Source: Marinosulfonomonas sp. | Lineage (GTDB): Bacteria > Pseudomonadota > Alphaproteobacteria > Rhodobacterales > Rhodobacteraceae | Direction: 5' to 3' | Length of the DNA: 64,000 nt | Assembly: GCA_015488685.1 (NCBI GenBank) | Contig: WFNH01000096.1 | Location: 1-64,000 of the forward strand | Part shown: positions 33,003 through 42,639 of the stretch, one piece after another | Position numbering within the stretch: position 1 is the stretch's first letter | Layout of the letters: the number at the start of each line of letters is the position of its first letter | The notes under the pieces: generated by a model | The model's input: only the letters and a program-made list of their open reading frames with translations | Told to the model about the DNA's origin: nothing | The model's database searches: none | Made by a program: the position numbers and the translations under genes

Positions 33003-33793
33003 GCCAGCAGCGCCTTGACCATATCGCTGTCCGGCTGTGCCAGATCGTCGATCACATCGAAATGGTGTCGGTTCGGGGCGATGGTCAGTTGCGTATCGGG
33101 CCAGCCCTCTGCCAGCCAGCGGGCCTGATCCAGAAAGACGGGGCGCTCGTTTGCACCGACCCAGACGTGGGTGGGAATGTTGCGCAAATCCTTGCACAGC
33201 AGGGGGCTTTCGGCCTTGGCTTCGGCCATGTCCATGCGCAGCGTTTCGTTCATACTTGTTTGCAGCAGCGGGCGCAGGTCGGAGAGTGGCGAGATCGGCA
33301 TAATCCGCTGCACCCTATCGACCACATCCAACGCCACATCCGCACAGCGCATCCGCGCTACCAGATGCCCACCCGCCGAATGGCCGGTCAGCACAACCGG
33401 CCCCTGAATGCACTTTGCCGCTGCCTCAATCGCGCGGGCAATCTGGCGGGTGATGTCGGCAATCCGCGCCTCGGGGGCCAGCGTGTAGGACGGCATCGCC
33501 ACCGCCCAGCCCCGCGCCACAGCACCGGCGGCCAGATGCGACCATGATTTGTTGTCGAACGCCATCCAGTAGCCGCCATGCACGAACACCATCAGCCCCT
33601 TGGGCTTGCCGGTGGCCGGATAGAACAGATCGAATAGTTCGCGCGCGCCCTCGCCATAGCGCAGGTTCAGCCGCGCCCGCCCGAAAGCATTTTCCAGCGA
33701 CCGGAAGTCATGCGCGGCGTCATCCCAGCGGTCAGAATATTCATCGGCCCCGTCGATATAGGCGCTGTTGCTGTAGGCATCGTCAAAATCCAT
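32999..33793 (-). CDS. Alpha/beta hydrolase (kynurenine formamidase-like)
   Basis: VFVHGGYW, TGHSAGGH; start uncertain (33793-33859). Confidence 0.85.
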   Translation of the reverse strand: MDFDDAYSNSAYIDGADEYSDRWDDAAHDFRSLENAFGRARLNLRYGEGARELFDLFYPATGKPKGLMVFVHGGYWMAFDNKSWSHLAAGAVARGWAVAMPSYTLAPEARIADITRQIARAIEAAAKCIQGPVVLTGHSAGGHLVARMRCADVALDVVDRVQRIMPISPLSDLRPLLQTSMNETLRMDMAEAKAESPLLCKDLRNIPTHVWVGANERPVFLDQARWLAEGWPDTQLTIAPNRHHFDVIDDLAQPDSDMVKALLA

Positions 33794-33885
33794 ATCCGGC
33801 CCCGATAATTTGATCATTTTTCTGGACAACATGAAACGCACATGCTCTGCCATTGTCAAAGAGACATTTTCTGCAGGAGAACACC

Positions 33886-35364
33886 ATGCTTGAATCCGCT
33901 ACAAACCTGAAAGACCTGCTAAAGGATCCCTCGTTGCTGGCCACCAAAGGCTATGTGAATGGCGAATGGATTGACGCCAGCGATGGCAACAGCTTTGACG
34001 TCACCAACCCCGCGCGCGGGGATGTGGTGTGTCAGGTGGCCGACCTGACCCGCGCAGATGTGAACCGCGCGATTGCGGCGGCACAGGTGGCGCAGAAAAA
34101 ATGGGCGGCGCTGACAGCCAAGGAACGGGCCAATACCCTGCGGGCGTGGTATGACCTGATGATGGAAAACGCCGATGATCTGGCCACGATCCTGACCGCC
34201 GAAATGGGCAAACCCTTTGCCGAAGCGCGAGGCGAGATCGTTTATGGCGCATCCTTCATCGAATGGTTCGCGGAAGAGGCCAAGCGCGTTTACGGCGAAA
34301 CCATTCCCGGTCATCAAGCGGACAAACGCATCACCGTGATCAAGCAGCCAATCGGTGTTGTCGGCTCGATCACCCCGTGGAATTTCCCTAACGCGATGAT
34401 CACCCGCAAGGCCGGTCCGGCCCTTGCCGCCGGTTGCGCCTTTGTCGCCCGCCCTGCCGCTGAAACGCCGCTGTCGGCGCTGGCGCTGGCGGTGCTGGCC
34501 GATCGCGCGGGCATCCCTGCGGGCGTGTTTTCCGTTGTGCCATCAACCCATTCATCGGATGTGGGCAAGGAATTCTGCGAAAACCCGATTGTGCGCAAAC
34601 TGACCTTCACCGGTTCGACCGAAGTGGGCCGCATCCTGTTGCGCCAAGCCGCCGATCAGGTGATGAAATGCTCGATGGAACTGGGCGGCAACGCGCCGTT
34701 TATCGTGTTTGACGACGCCGATCTGGATGCCGCTGTCGAAGGCGCGATGATCTGTAAATTCCGCAACAACGGCCAGACTTGTGTATGTGCCAACCGGATT
34801 TATGTGCAGGCAGGTGTTTATGATGCATTTGCCAAAAAGCTGGCTGTGGCCGTTGGCAATCTGAATGTGGGGGACGGATTGAACGACGGCACCACCACCG
34901 GCCCGCTGATCAATGATGACGCCGTGGAGAAAGTACAGGATCATCTGGCCGATGCCCTGAATAAAGGCGGTGAAATCCTGATGGGGGGCAAGGGGCACGC
35001 GCTGGGCGGCACTTTTTACGAACCAACCATCGTCACCAATGTGACTCAGGATATGGCTGTGGCACAGGACGAAACCTTCGGCCCGCTGGCCGCCCTGTTC
35101 AAATTCGAAACCGAGGACGAGGTGATCGAGATGGCCAATGATACCATTTTCGGCCTTGCCTCTTATTTCTACGCCAAGGACCTGTCGCGAGTCTACAAGG
35201 TGGCCGAGGCGCTGGAATACGGCATGGTCGGCATCAACACCGGTATCATTTCCACCGAAGTCGCCCCCTTTGGCGGGGTCAAACAATCGGGCCTGGGCCG
35301 CGAAGGCAGCCGCCACGGGATGGAGGACTATCTGGAGATGAAATATCTCTGCATGTCGGTCTAA
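33886..35364 (+). CDS. NAD(P)-dependent succinate-semialdehyde dehydrogenase family protein
   Basis: [59 protein letters not shown]. Confidence 0.93.
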   Translation: MLESATNLKDLLKDPSLLATKGYVNGEWIDASDGNSFDVTNPARGDVVCQVADLTRADVNRAIAAAQVAQKKWAALTAKERANTLRAWYDLMMENADDLATILTAEMGKPFAEARGEIVYGASFIEWFAEEAKRVYGETIPGHQADKRITVIKQPIGVVGSITPWNFPNAMITRKAGPALAAGCAFVARPAAETPLSALALAVLADRAGIPAGVFSVVPSTHSSDVGKEFCENPIVRKLTFTGSTEVGRILLRQAADQVMKCSMELGGNAPFIVFDDADLDAAVEGAMICKFRNNGQTCVCANRIYVQAGVYDAFAKKLAVAVGNLNVGDGLNDGTTTGPLINDDAVEKVQDHLADALNKGGEILMGGKGHALGGTFYEPTIVTNVTQDMAVAQDETFGPLAALFKFETEDEVIEMANDTIFGLASYFYAKDLSRVYKVAEALEYGMVGINTGIISTEVAPFGGVKQSGLGREGSRHGMEDYLEMKYLCMSV

Positions 35365-35416
35365 AATCTTTGAATCAATCTTCGGACTCGACCCTGGGGC
35401 CTAAACCTAGGGCGGG

Positions 35417-36277
35417 TCATTCCTGTTTGTTTTTGTTATGGAACTTGCTTTCGCGCGCGTCCCCGAACAACTGGCGGCTTTCCAGATATTCGCGTTGCTG
35501 ACGATAGAATTCGGACAGGAAGTCCCAGTAATCGGTCGGCAACACCTGCTCGACATAGTCTATCTTGCGCTGGATGGTCCGAGCCACTTCTGAAATGCGG
35601 GCAATCGCCTGTGGTGATTTCGGGGACTCGCGCAGGATTTCTTCCAGCGTCTGCAATTCATAGCGACCATAGACATCCAGATGGGATGCATCGAAAACAA
35701 AGGTTGGTTTTTGCACTGATTTTCGCACCGCAAGGTCGGGCAGCAGGATTGCCTTGGGGTTATCCACCACCAGTGTTCCGGCGATCATATCCCCCAGCCG
35801 CAGATGCTTTTTGTTAATAAGCGGCACCAGCAAAACTCCAACCATCCACCCGCCAAGCGCCAGACCAACCCAGCCGCTTTCAAGGGTGCCGGACATCAAG
35901 GTGGTTGCGGGCATGAACACCTCGACTTCTTTCATCAGGTTTCGCGCGACGATCTGATGCGGGGTCAGGCGGCCACCGTCGGCACTGATCACGCGGATTT
36001 TGACGATACGTTTGCCCAATGTACGCCCGTTCCAGACCAGTTCCGAAAAAATGTAATAAGGCACCCGGATAAAGAAAATCAGCAGCAAAAACAGTGTGGC
36101 CAGCATGGACGCCGCAATCAGACCCGCCCAGATCAGCCCGATAAACAGCAGTAACAGCCCGCCAAAGGTGATCAGGATGTCAAGGAACTGCGCCCCGAAC
36201 CGTGATCCGCCCGAGGCGATCTCGAATGAAATCGGAACGCCTTCGGGGGGGCGGATGTTTTCGGCCCGATTGCTCAT
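35417..36277 (-). CDS. RDD family membrane protein
   Basis: RFGAQFLDILITFGG; NGRTLGKRIVKIRVI. Confidence 0.9.
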   Translation of the reverse strand: MSNRAENIRPPEGVPISFEIASGGSRFGAQFLDILITFGGLLLLFIGLIWAGLIAASMLATLFLLLIFFIRVPYYIFSELVWNGRTLGKRIVKIRVISADGGRLTPHQIVARNLMKEVEVFMPATTLMSGTLESGWVGLALGGWMVGVLLVPLINKKHLRLGDMIAGTLVVDNPKAILLPDLAVRKSVQKPTFVFDASHLDVYGRYELQTLEEILRESPKSPQAIARISEVARTIQRKIDYVEQVLPTDYWDFLSEFYRQQREYLESRQLFGDARESKFHNKNKQE

Positions 36278-37317
36278 GCCTGGGCCTCGATTTCGGCAGG
36301 CATGTTATGGCGGCGCCCCGCGAAACCCAGCCAAAGAAACCACAACAGCCCGACCCCCCAGCCAATGGCGAGCCTGATAGCTGTATCTTGAACCAGTTGG
36401 CGCAAAAACCCTTCGATCATGGCGGCGACGATCAACATCAGCCCGGCCAGGATAATCAGTTTTACCGCATCATGCCCCGCTATTTGCAGCGCCTGACGCC
36501 GTGTGTGGTTTCCGGGCAGCAACACGGCAAGCCCCAGTTGCGCCCCGCCAGCACAGGCCAGACAGATGGCCGACAGTTCGGTAACACCGTGGATAGAAAG
36601 CCATCCAAACACCTCGTATGCCAACCCCGCTTCGGCATACATAGCAAAGAAGGCCCCTAACAAAAGCCCGTTATAAAATGTCAGCACAAAGCTGGGGAGG
36701 GTCACAAAAATACCCAGCGCAAAGATAAATATCGCAATCCCCGTGTTGTGGGAAAACAGGAACGAGGCAAACACGCCCAACGTTTCCTTGTTTCGCCCGC
36801 CATCATCGAAAAGCGTGGACCGCAAATATTCGACCGACGCACCGGGCGCGCGCCCGTCCGACATTTCGGGCGGCACAAAAGTAAAATACCAGCCGGGGTC
36901 CTGAAAATACAGCACATAGCCCACAACAGCCCCCAGAACCATCGCAAGGAATCCGATCAGCAATGGCAGGCTTGAACGACGCACGGCGCGCGGGATGCCC
37001 TCTGAAAATAGCCGCCATATGGCTCCGCGTATCCCCTCTTGCGGGGCATAGACCACCAGATAGGCGCGGGCGCAAAGGGCTTCGAGATAAGCAAGCAATG
37101 CCTTGTCCATCGAAATAGAGCGGGCAACGCTAAGCGAGTTCATCGCTTGGCGGTATAGGCTGGCCAGTTCATGCACCTGTTCGTATCTCAACGCGCCAAC
37201 GCCGGATCTTTCCGCCCATGACAGCAGGGTTTCCAGCTTTTTCCAACCGGCTTCGCGTTCGGCCCGAAACCGGGATGATCGGATAAGGTCGGTGTTACGG
37301 GTGGGGCGGATCGTCAT
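36274..37317 (-). CDS. Stage II sporulation protein M (SpoIIM)-like membrane protein
   Basis: FSHNTGIAIFIFALGIF, YNGLLLGAFFAMYAEAG, HGVTELSAI. Confidence 0.9.
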   Translation of the reverse strand: MTIRPTRNTDLIRSSRFRAEREAGWKKLETLLSWAERSGVGALRYEQVHELASLYRQAMNSLSVARSISMDKALLAYLEALCARAYLVVYAPQEGIRGAIWRLFSEGIPRAVRRSSLPLLIGFLAMVLGAVVGYVLYFQDPGWYFTFVPPEMSDGRAPGASVEYLRSTLFDDGGRNKETLGVFASFLFSHNTGIAIFIFALGIFVTLPSFVLTFYNGLLLGAFFAMYAEAGLAYEVFGWLSIHGVTELSAICLACAGGAQLGLAVLLPGNHTRRQALQIAGHDAVKLIILAGLMLIVAAMIEGFLRQLVQDTAIRLAIGWGVGLLWFLWLGFAGRRHNMPAEIEAQA

Positions 37318-38630
37318 ATCAGCTCCTGCGATTTGATATCTATATAGCGCGAGACCAGACTGGCTGTCAGTTGATCTGGTGTGGTGTCCAGACACAGGAT
37401 GCCAAGGCGGCGCAACCGGTCCAGCACCGCGCGGCGTTCGCGCATCAATTGCTGGGCAGAAACGGCTTTGGCAATTGCATCCATGGATACATCGGTGGTG
37501 TGGGCTATCCGGTGCAATTCGGGATCGCGCAGCGCAACATATAGCACCAGATGCTGGCGAGTGATTACAGCCAGATTTTCGGCCAGCAGTTCTGCGGTTA
37601 CGCTGTCGACAAAATCCGAAAAAACCACCACAAGGCTACGGCGGGCAAGGGTGCCGTTCAGCTGTGTCAGCCCCAGCGTGTGATTGGTTTCGGCAGTTTC
37701 CTGCTGGATCGTGGCACAGTGTTTCTGGATATGCCCAAAGGCGCGGCGTCCGGGTTGTGGCGGGATAAACTGGTGCGGGCGGCTGTCAAAGCTGTAGAAT
37801 CCGACATTATCGCCGCCCAACCCGCCTGCCCACGCCAAGGAAAGAGCGGCGTTGATCGAATGGTCCAGCTTGGACAGATTGCCAATACGTTCCCCCATCA
37901 AATATCCGGTATCCAGACATAGGATAATCTGGTGGTTGCGTTCGGCATGGGTTTCACGGGCCACAAGGCTGCGCATTCTGGCCGAGCGTTTCCAGTCAAT
38001 GCTGCGTGGGTCCATACCTGTCTGGAATTCGCGCAACTGTCGAAACTCCGAGCCTTCGCCCTTTAGGTTGACATCCTTCAACCCGTCAATCAGCGGCAGC
38101 ATTTGCGTATGGATTTCACCGTTCAATACCGGCGAGATATCCGGCGCAATGTCGATTTCCAGATCCAGCGGCCATGCGGGCAGGATTTCGAACAACCCAA
38201 GCCGCGAGGCAAAGCGCATCGACAGGCGATTTATATTTGCCGTGCCGCGCTCCAACAAGGTTAACGGTATTTCGCCCTGCACTGTGCTTTGCCCTTCATC
38301 GGTCTCCAGCGAAACCGTTGGCGTTGGCATGGCCAGTTTCGCCCCATGTGTCAGCCGGATTTCGATATGGCGCGGTATGGTGCCTTTGCCCGCAGTGATA
38401 GTCAGGCCCAGCGGTGTGGTGCTGCCGACAAATCCGGCATCGGCCAGATCAGTCACGACCGTGAAATTACGCGCGGCAGGGGACAGCAGCAGATCGAACA
38501 GCGCAACCAGCGCCACCGCCCCCCAAAGGACGCCGGCGATCAGGTTGCCATCCTGCCGGGTCAGCCCGATCAGGACTGTGGCAGCGGCCAGCGCCAGAAC
38601 CAGCGCGATAAGGCGGCGGGACGGTCGCAT
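37314..38630 (-). CDS. DUF58 domain-containing protein
   Basis: EFRQLREFQTGMDPRSIDWKRSARMRSLVARE. Confidence 0.93.
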   Translation of the reverse strand: MRPSRRLIALVLALAAATVLIGLTRQDGNLIAGVLWGAVALVALFDLLLSPAARNFTVVTDLADAGFVGSTTPLGLTITAGKGTIPRHIEIRLTHGAKLAMPTPTVSLETDEGQSTVQGEIPLTLLERGTANINRLSMRFASRLGLFEILPAWPLDLEIDIAPDISPVLNGEIHTQMLPLIDGLKDVNLKGEGSEFRQLREFQTGMDPRSIDWKRSARMRSLVARETHAERNHQIILCLDTGYLMGERIGNLSKLDHSINAALSLAWAGGLGGDNVGFYSFDSRPHQFIPPQPGRRAFGHIQKHCATIQQETAETNHTLGLTQLNGTLARRSLVVVFSDFVDSVTAELLAENLAVITRQHLVLYVALRDPELHRIAHTTDVSMDAIAKAVSAQQLMRERRAVLDRLRRLGILCLDTTPDQLTASLVSRYIDIKSQELI

Positions 38631-38631
38631 T

Positions 38632-39588
38632 CTAGCGCGGTGCGTCGGTGCGGTTAAGGATCGTGGTCAGCACATCATCCGAAGTCCGCCCCTCGATTTC
38701 GGCGGATGGCCCCAGCACCAGCCGGTGACGTAATGCCGGCAGTAACAGTGCCTGAACGTCATCGGGGATGGCATAATCACGCCCCTCCAGTGCGGCCTTG
38801 GCGCGAACAGCCGCAGCGACTTCGTTTGCGGCACGGGTCGAAGCACCGTGCAGAATTTCGCTGTCGATGCGTGTGGCGCGGACCAGATCGACGATATAAG
38901 TCAGGATCGTTTCATCCAGCCGGATTGAATCGACCAGCGCGTGACCTGCATGCAGGGCCTTGCGGTTCAAAATCTTGCGCAGGCTTGTCCGCCCACCATC
39001 CGAACGCAACGGCAGGCCCGCACTGTGGGTCAGAATATCGATTTCGGATTGCCGGTCGGAGAATTCCACAACCAGTTTGAACAAAAAGCGGTCCAGCTGG
39101 GCCTCGGGCAGAGGATAGGTTCCGTGCTGCTCGATCGGGTTCTGGGTTGCCACGATAAAGAAATCCGCCCCCAGCGGGTAACTGGTGCCGTCAATTGTCA
39201 CTTCGCGTTCATTCATCGCCTGTAGCAGCGCCGATTGGGTTTTGGGCGGGGCGCGGTTGATTTCGTCCGCCAGCAGGATATCGGTAAAGATCGGCCCCTT
39301 GGTCAGACGGAATTCATTGGTTTCAAAGTTGAACAGGTTCACACCCAGCACATCCCCCGGCATCAGGTCGGGGGTGAATTGCACACGGCCAAAATCAAGG
39401 TCAATCACCTGTGCCAGACAGCGGGCAACCAGCGTTTTCGCGGTGCCCGGCGGTCCTTCCAGCAAACAGTGCCCGCGGGCAAAGACCGCCAGCAACAGCA
39501 TGTCGATCAATTGCTTTTGGCCTTGAACGACCGAACCGATTTCAGTGTGGATTTCGTCGGCGAGTGATTGGAATTCAGATAGGTCCAT
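38632..39588 (-). CDS. MoxR family AAA ATPase
   Basis: LLEGPPGTAKTLVAR; ADEINRAPPKTQSALLQAMNE; ATQNPIEQHGTYPLPEAQLDRF. Confidence 0.96.
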   Translation of the reverse strand: MDLSEFQSLADEIHTEIGSVVQGQKQLIDMLLLAVFARGHCLLEGPPGTAKTLVARCLAQVIDLDFGRVQFTPDLMPGDVLGVNLFNFETNEFRLTKGPIFTDILLADEINRAPPKTQSALLQAMNEREVTIDGTSYPLGADFFIVATQNPIEQHGTYPLPEAQLDRFLFKLVVEFSDRQSEIDILTHSAGLPLRSDGGRTSLRKILNRKALHAGHALVDSIRLDETILTYIVDLVRATRIDSEILHGASTRAANEVAAAVRAKAALEGRDYAIPDDVQALLLPALRHRLVLGPSAEIEGRTSDDVLTTILNRTDAPR

Positions 39589-40909
39589 GATGTTCCATAA
39601 CCTTTTGCAAAAGTGCATGATAAGAGGCAAGTTGCCGGTGAAGTTGTTGCGGGGACATGGCGGGGGCGTCCTGCATAAGCGATCTGGCAACACCACCAAA
39701 ATCCTGTGCAAGATCGGGATTCCGTCGCCGCAGAAGTTTCAGAAAACGTGCTTCGGCCTTTTGACCCGCATCCCCGCCAAAGCTTTGATGGCTAAGGTCC
39801 TGTAGCTGCACGTGCACAAAATCGGCCACCATACGCCCGTCATTCCCCGAAAGGCGCAACAGACGCGCCTTGGCGTCAATTGCCGCGCATTTAGACATTT
39901 CACGAGTATTGCGATTGTCGGTTTGAAAAGGCCCAAAACGTTTGCTGCCGCGCCAGTAAACGGCGGCAAGGGTGATCAAAAGGGCCGCCCAATAGATCGA
40001 GAACGGATATTGAAAGAACCGTTCAAATTCCGTCACGCCGCGTTTGTAATCCTGCCGTTGATCATCTCGTTCGAGTGCGGTTAGCAGATCAGGGCTGCGG
40101 TCAATGTAAACTGGGCGTTCATCATCGCCGCGCAGGCCCGACAGAAAGGTGATGACATTGGCAGCGTTATCAGCCACCGCCAGACCGTGGTTGTTCATCA
40201 GGTCGGGGTCGGAAACGAAATAGACAGTATGGTTCGATTTATCGGGCTGGCAGGCGATCACCAGCGCGCCCGTTTTGAACGGCATCTCTGTTTTACAGGT
40301 TTTGGGCAGGGTGGAGCGGTTGAATGTCTGGGCATGAAACAAAGCGATATCTGCCTCGCTTGCCAGTGTCTCGACAGCAAATTCGGGCCCGCCCCGTTGC
40401 AATCGGATGCCACGCAGCCCGATTTGCGGCAAAACCTTGTCAAAATCATCCAGAGGGATCAACGACTGTTCATGCGCGATTCCGGTTTCGACCAGCGCCC
40501 CGCGCCATTTTGGCAGCATCACCACCGTCTGGATTTCCTTGATTTTGTCATTGAAATTATCCAGCAGGATATCACGCAGATTGCCGTTGTTCAGCATGTC
40601 TTTGACGGTGTCCGGCTCGGGGGCATTATGACGAAGATCAAGGTCGTATAACGGTAAAATCCGCAAACCCAGATCGGCGACGGCAGGGTGAAGGCGAGGG
40701 TGCGAATTACGGATCGGGATGTCGGCCTGTTGCAACCACGGCCCTAGCGCTTTGACCCCGATTGCCGATGCGTCAAGCGCGCGGTCGCGGGCATTGCCCC
40801 CGAACATTGTCATCAGGAAAAACCCAGCCACCAACAATCCACCTACGACCACCATGGGAATGATAGCGGCGTTTTGGCCGCGATCAGGGTTATCGGGCGC
40901 TTTAGCCAT
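39575..40909 (-). CDS. DUF4350 domain-containing protein
   Basis: Position in MoxR cluster, N-terminal TM and C-terminal TM; DUF4350-like layout. Confidence 0.8.
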   Translation of the reverse strand: MAKAPDNPDRGQNAAIIPMVVVGGLLVAGFFLMTMFGGNARDRALDASAIGVKALGPWLQQADIPIRNSHPRLHPAVADLGLRILPLYDLDLRHNAPEPDTVKDMLNNGNLRDILLDNFNDKIKEIQTVVMLPKWRGALVETGIAHEQSLIPLDDFDKVLPQIGLRGIRLQRGGPEFAVETLASEADIALFHAQTFNRSTLPKTCKTEMPFKTGALVIACQPDKSNHTVYFVSDPDLMNNHGLAVADNAANVITFLSGLRGDDERPVYIDRSPDLLTALERDDQRQDYKRGVTEFERFFQYPFSIYWAALLITLAAVYWRGSKRFGPFQTDNRNTREMSKCAAIDAKARLLRLSGNDGRMVADFVHVQLQDLSHQSFGGDAGQKAEARFLKLLRRRNPDLAQDFGGVARSLMQDAPAMSPQQLHRQLASYHALLQKVMEHHGPI

Positions 40910-41691
40910 CAGACAGCCTGCGCTTTCTGGTTGGCACCCAGAATAACCCGGCCGGTTTCCAGTGCATTTTCAAATACGCTGTCGGTTACAGGACGGCCTC
41001 CGTAATGGGCCAACTCGGCCTGTTGCAGAATTGTTTCCAGCCCAGCCAACGATGACCAGTGTTCGGGAAGCCGCCCAAAGGCGCTTCTTTCGGTGTCGGA
41101 ACGGGCAAAGCGGGTGCTTGTTGTTTGTGCAGCGGCCAACAGGCAATAACGTAACAGCAACACCATGGCGGCGCCACGATCCGGCATCGCTGCGATCTGG
41201 CTTAGGCGGCTATCTGCATCCAGATCGATTTCACCCGCTGAAATTTTCCAGCTGTCGGGCGCGCTGTTCTTTGCTGTGGAACCGGCCGGATCACGCGAAA
41301 GCAACACACCGCTGCCGCCAAACTTCAACCACAGGAACAATGCCCCCAATAGAATTCCAATCGCCAAAGCCACCCCGAACCCGTTCAAATCGACGGGCTC
41401 CAGGCTTGTGGATGATCCTTTGGGGGCAATTCTGGCCTTGCCCGAAGCAAGCAGGCCATCCAGTTTCGTTACATAAACCGGATCCGTCTTTGCACCGTTC
41501 CGCGCGGCCACAACGCGATAGCTGTCTGTTTGCTCGCCTATGGGGGCTTTGATGCTTTTGACAACGGTATAGGTAGCTTCGGGAGTGGTCTCATCCTGTG
41601 CAGTGGCGACCATTGGCAGTGATACCAATAGAAATAGACAGCGCCAAAACACAGGACGAATACGTTTAAACAGGTGGTTAGGCAAATACAT
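40909..41691 (-). CDS. Signal-peptide membrane protein of MoxR cluster (DUF4129-like C-terminus)
   Basis: Signal peptide, single TM, ERSAFGRLPEHWSSLAGLETILQQAELAHYGG. Confidence 0.75.
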   Translation of the reverse strand: MYLPNHLFKRIRPVFWRCLFLLVSLPMVATAQDETTPEATYTVVKSIKAPIGEQTDSYRVVAARNGAKTDPVYVTKLDGLLASGKARIAPKGSSTSLEPVDLNGFGVALAIGILLGALFLWLKFGGSGVLLSRDPAGSTAKNSAPDSWKISAGEIDLDADSRLSQIAAMPDRGAAMVLLLRYCLLAAAQTTSTRFARSDTERSAFGRLPEHWSSLAGLETILQQAELAHYGGRPVTDSVFENALETGRVILGANQKAQAV

Positions 41692-42145
41692 CCGCGCTGT
41701 TCTGTACCTTAAGGGGGTCGGGACCATATTTATTGTCCCCGTCAGTGCCTTTTAGGACCGTTATGACAAATATTGCAATGCTGGCTATAATTCCTACAAA
41801 GGGGACAAACCCGACAACGATCCCGGCCAATATCCACCAGCCGGAAAGATTCCGGTCATGGAACCGGCGCACCTGTGCGACAAGAAGCGGGATATAGAGG
41901 TAGATAGCCAGAATTCCGCCAACCGCGAAGGCCACATATTGTATTGTCGAAAATTCAATATTCCGGCTAGCACCAACAATAGGAGGAGGATTAAAACCGA
42001 ATAGTGCAGCTATGATAAGAAAATAGACAACGGATACAAGAAGAATAAACAAATAATAATACCAGTATTCCGAACGGGACGCCCTACCCCGAAACGTGAA
42101 ATATTTCTCGCGCAAGCATGTGCGCACAGCTTCTTTAAAACCCAT
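41678..42145 (-). CDS. DUF805 domain-containing membrane protein
   Basis: FTFRGRASRSEYWYYYLF; VRRFHDRNLSGWW; GTDGDNKYGPDP. Confidence 0.93.
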   Translation of the reverse strand: MGFKEAVRTCLREKYFTFRGRASRSEYWYYYLFILLVSVVYFLIIAALFGFNPPPIVGASRNIEFSTIQYVAFAVGGILAIYLYIPLLVAQVRRFHDRNLSGWWILAGIVVGFVPFVGIIASIAIFVITVLKGTDGDNKYGPDPLKVQNSADVFA

Positions 42146-42514
42146 TATGAAATCTCCTATTGGATACAACTCTTCGTTGCGTTTAATGGATTTATTATAA
42201 AGTCGAAACAAATATCCCGACGATAATTATTGGCCGGTCCGAATGTGTTGCAAGAAAGACCTATAACTTGCCCACCACCAACAGGATCAAAATTGTGTGC
42301 CGCAAGGCGTGCATTCGCCACGATCTATTTTTTGTGCGCTTTTGACTCCAGAATGTTCTGGCTCAAATTTTTGCCGGATAACTGTCTGGTGTTTATAGAA
42401 GGGAAATGATGCGGGTAAGAGGACAAATCCAGAACCAATGCCGACAAAGACGCGACTGCGTCTTGGGCAATCAGCCCGCCCATCGGAGGCGCTTTGCGCT
42501 GTGAGGCAGAAAAA

Positions 42515-42591
42515 TGGTGCACCCGGCACGATTCGAACGTGCGACCCCCTGATTCGTAGTCAGGTACTCTATCCAGCTGAGCTACGGGTGC
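42515..42591 (-). tRNA. tRNA-Arg (anticodon ACG)
   Basis: Minus-strand GCACCCGTAGCTCAGCTGGATAGAGTACCTGACTACGAATCAGGGGGTCGCACGTTCGAATCGTGCCGGGTGCACCA; 77 nt, encoded CCA, full cloverleaf. Confidence 0.97.
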
Positions 42592-42639
42592 ATAACCAGT
42601 GCGGATTTAGCGACCCTTGCGACGGTTTGCAAGCGCTAT

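Noticed and set aside
35375-35410. CCCTGGGGCCTAAACCTAGGG partial palindrome after SSADH
   Set aside because: Imperfect arms and no supporting context; too weak to call.
42515-42591. tRNA-Arg considered as an integration site of a genomic island
   Set aside because: No integrase, no second copy of the tRNA 3' end within the window, and neighbouring genes look like core genes.
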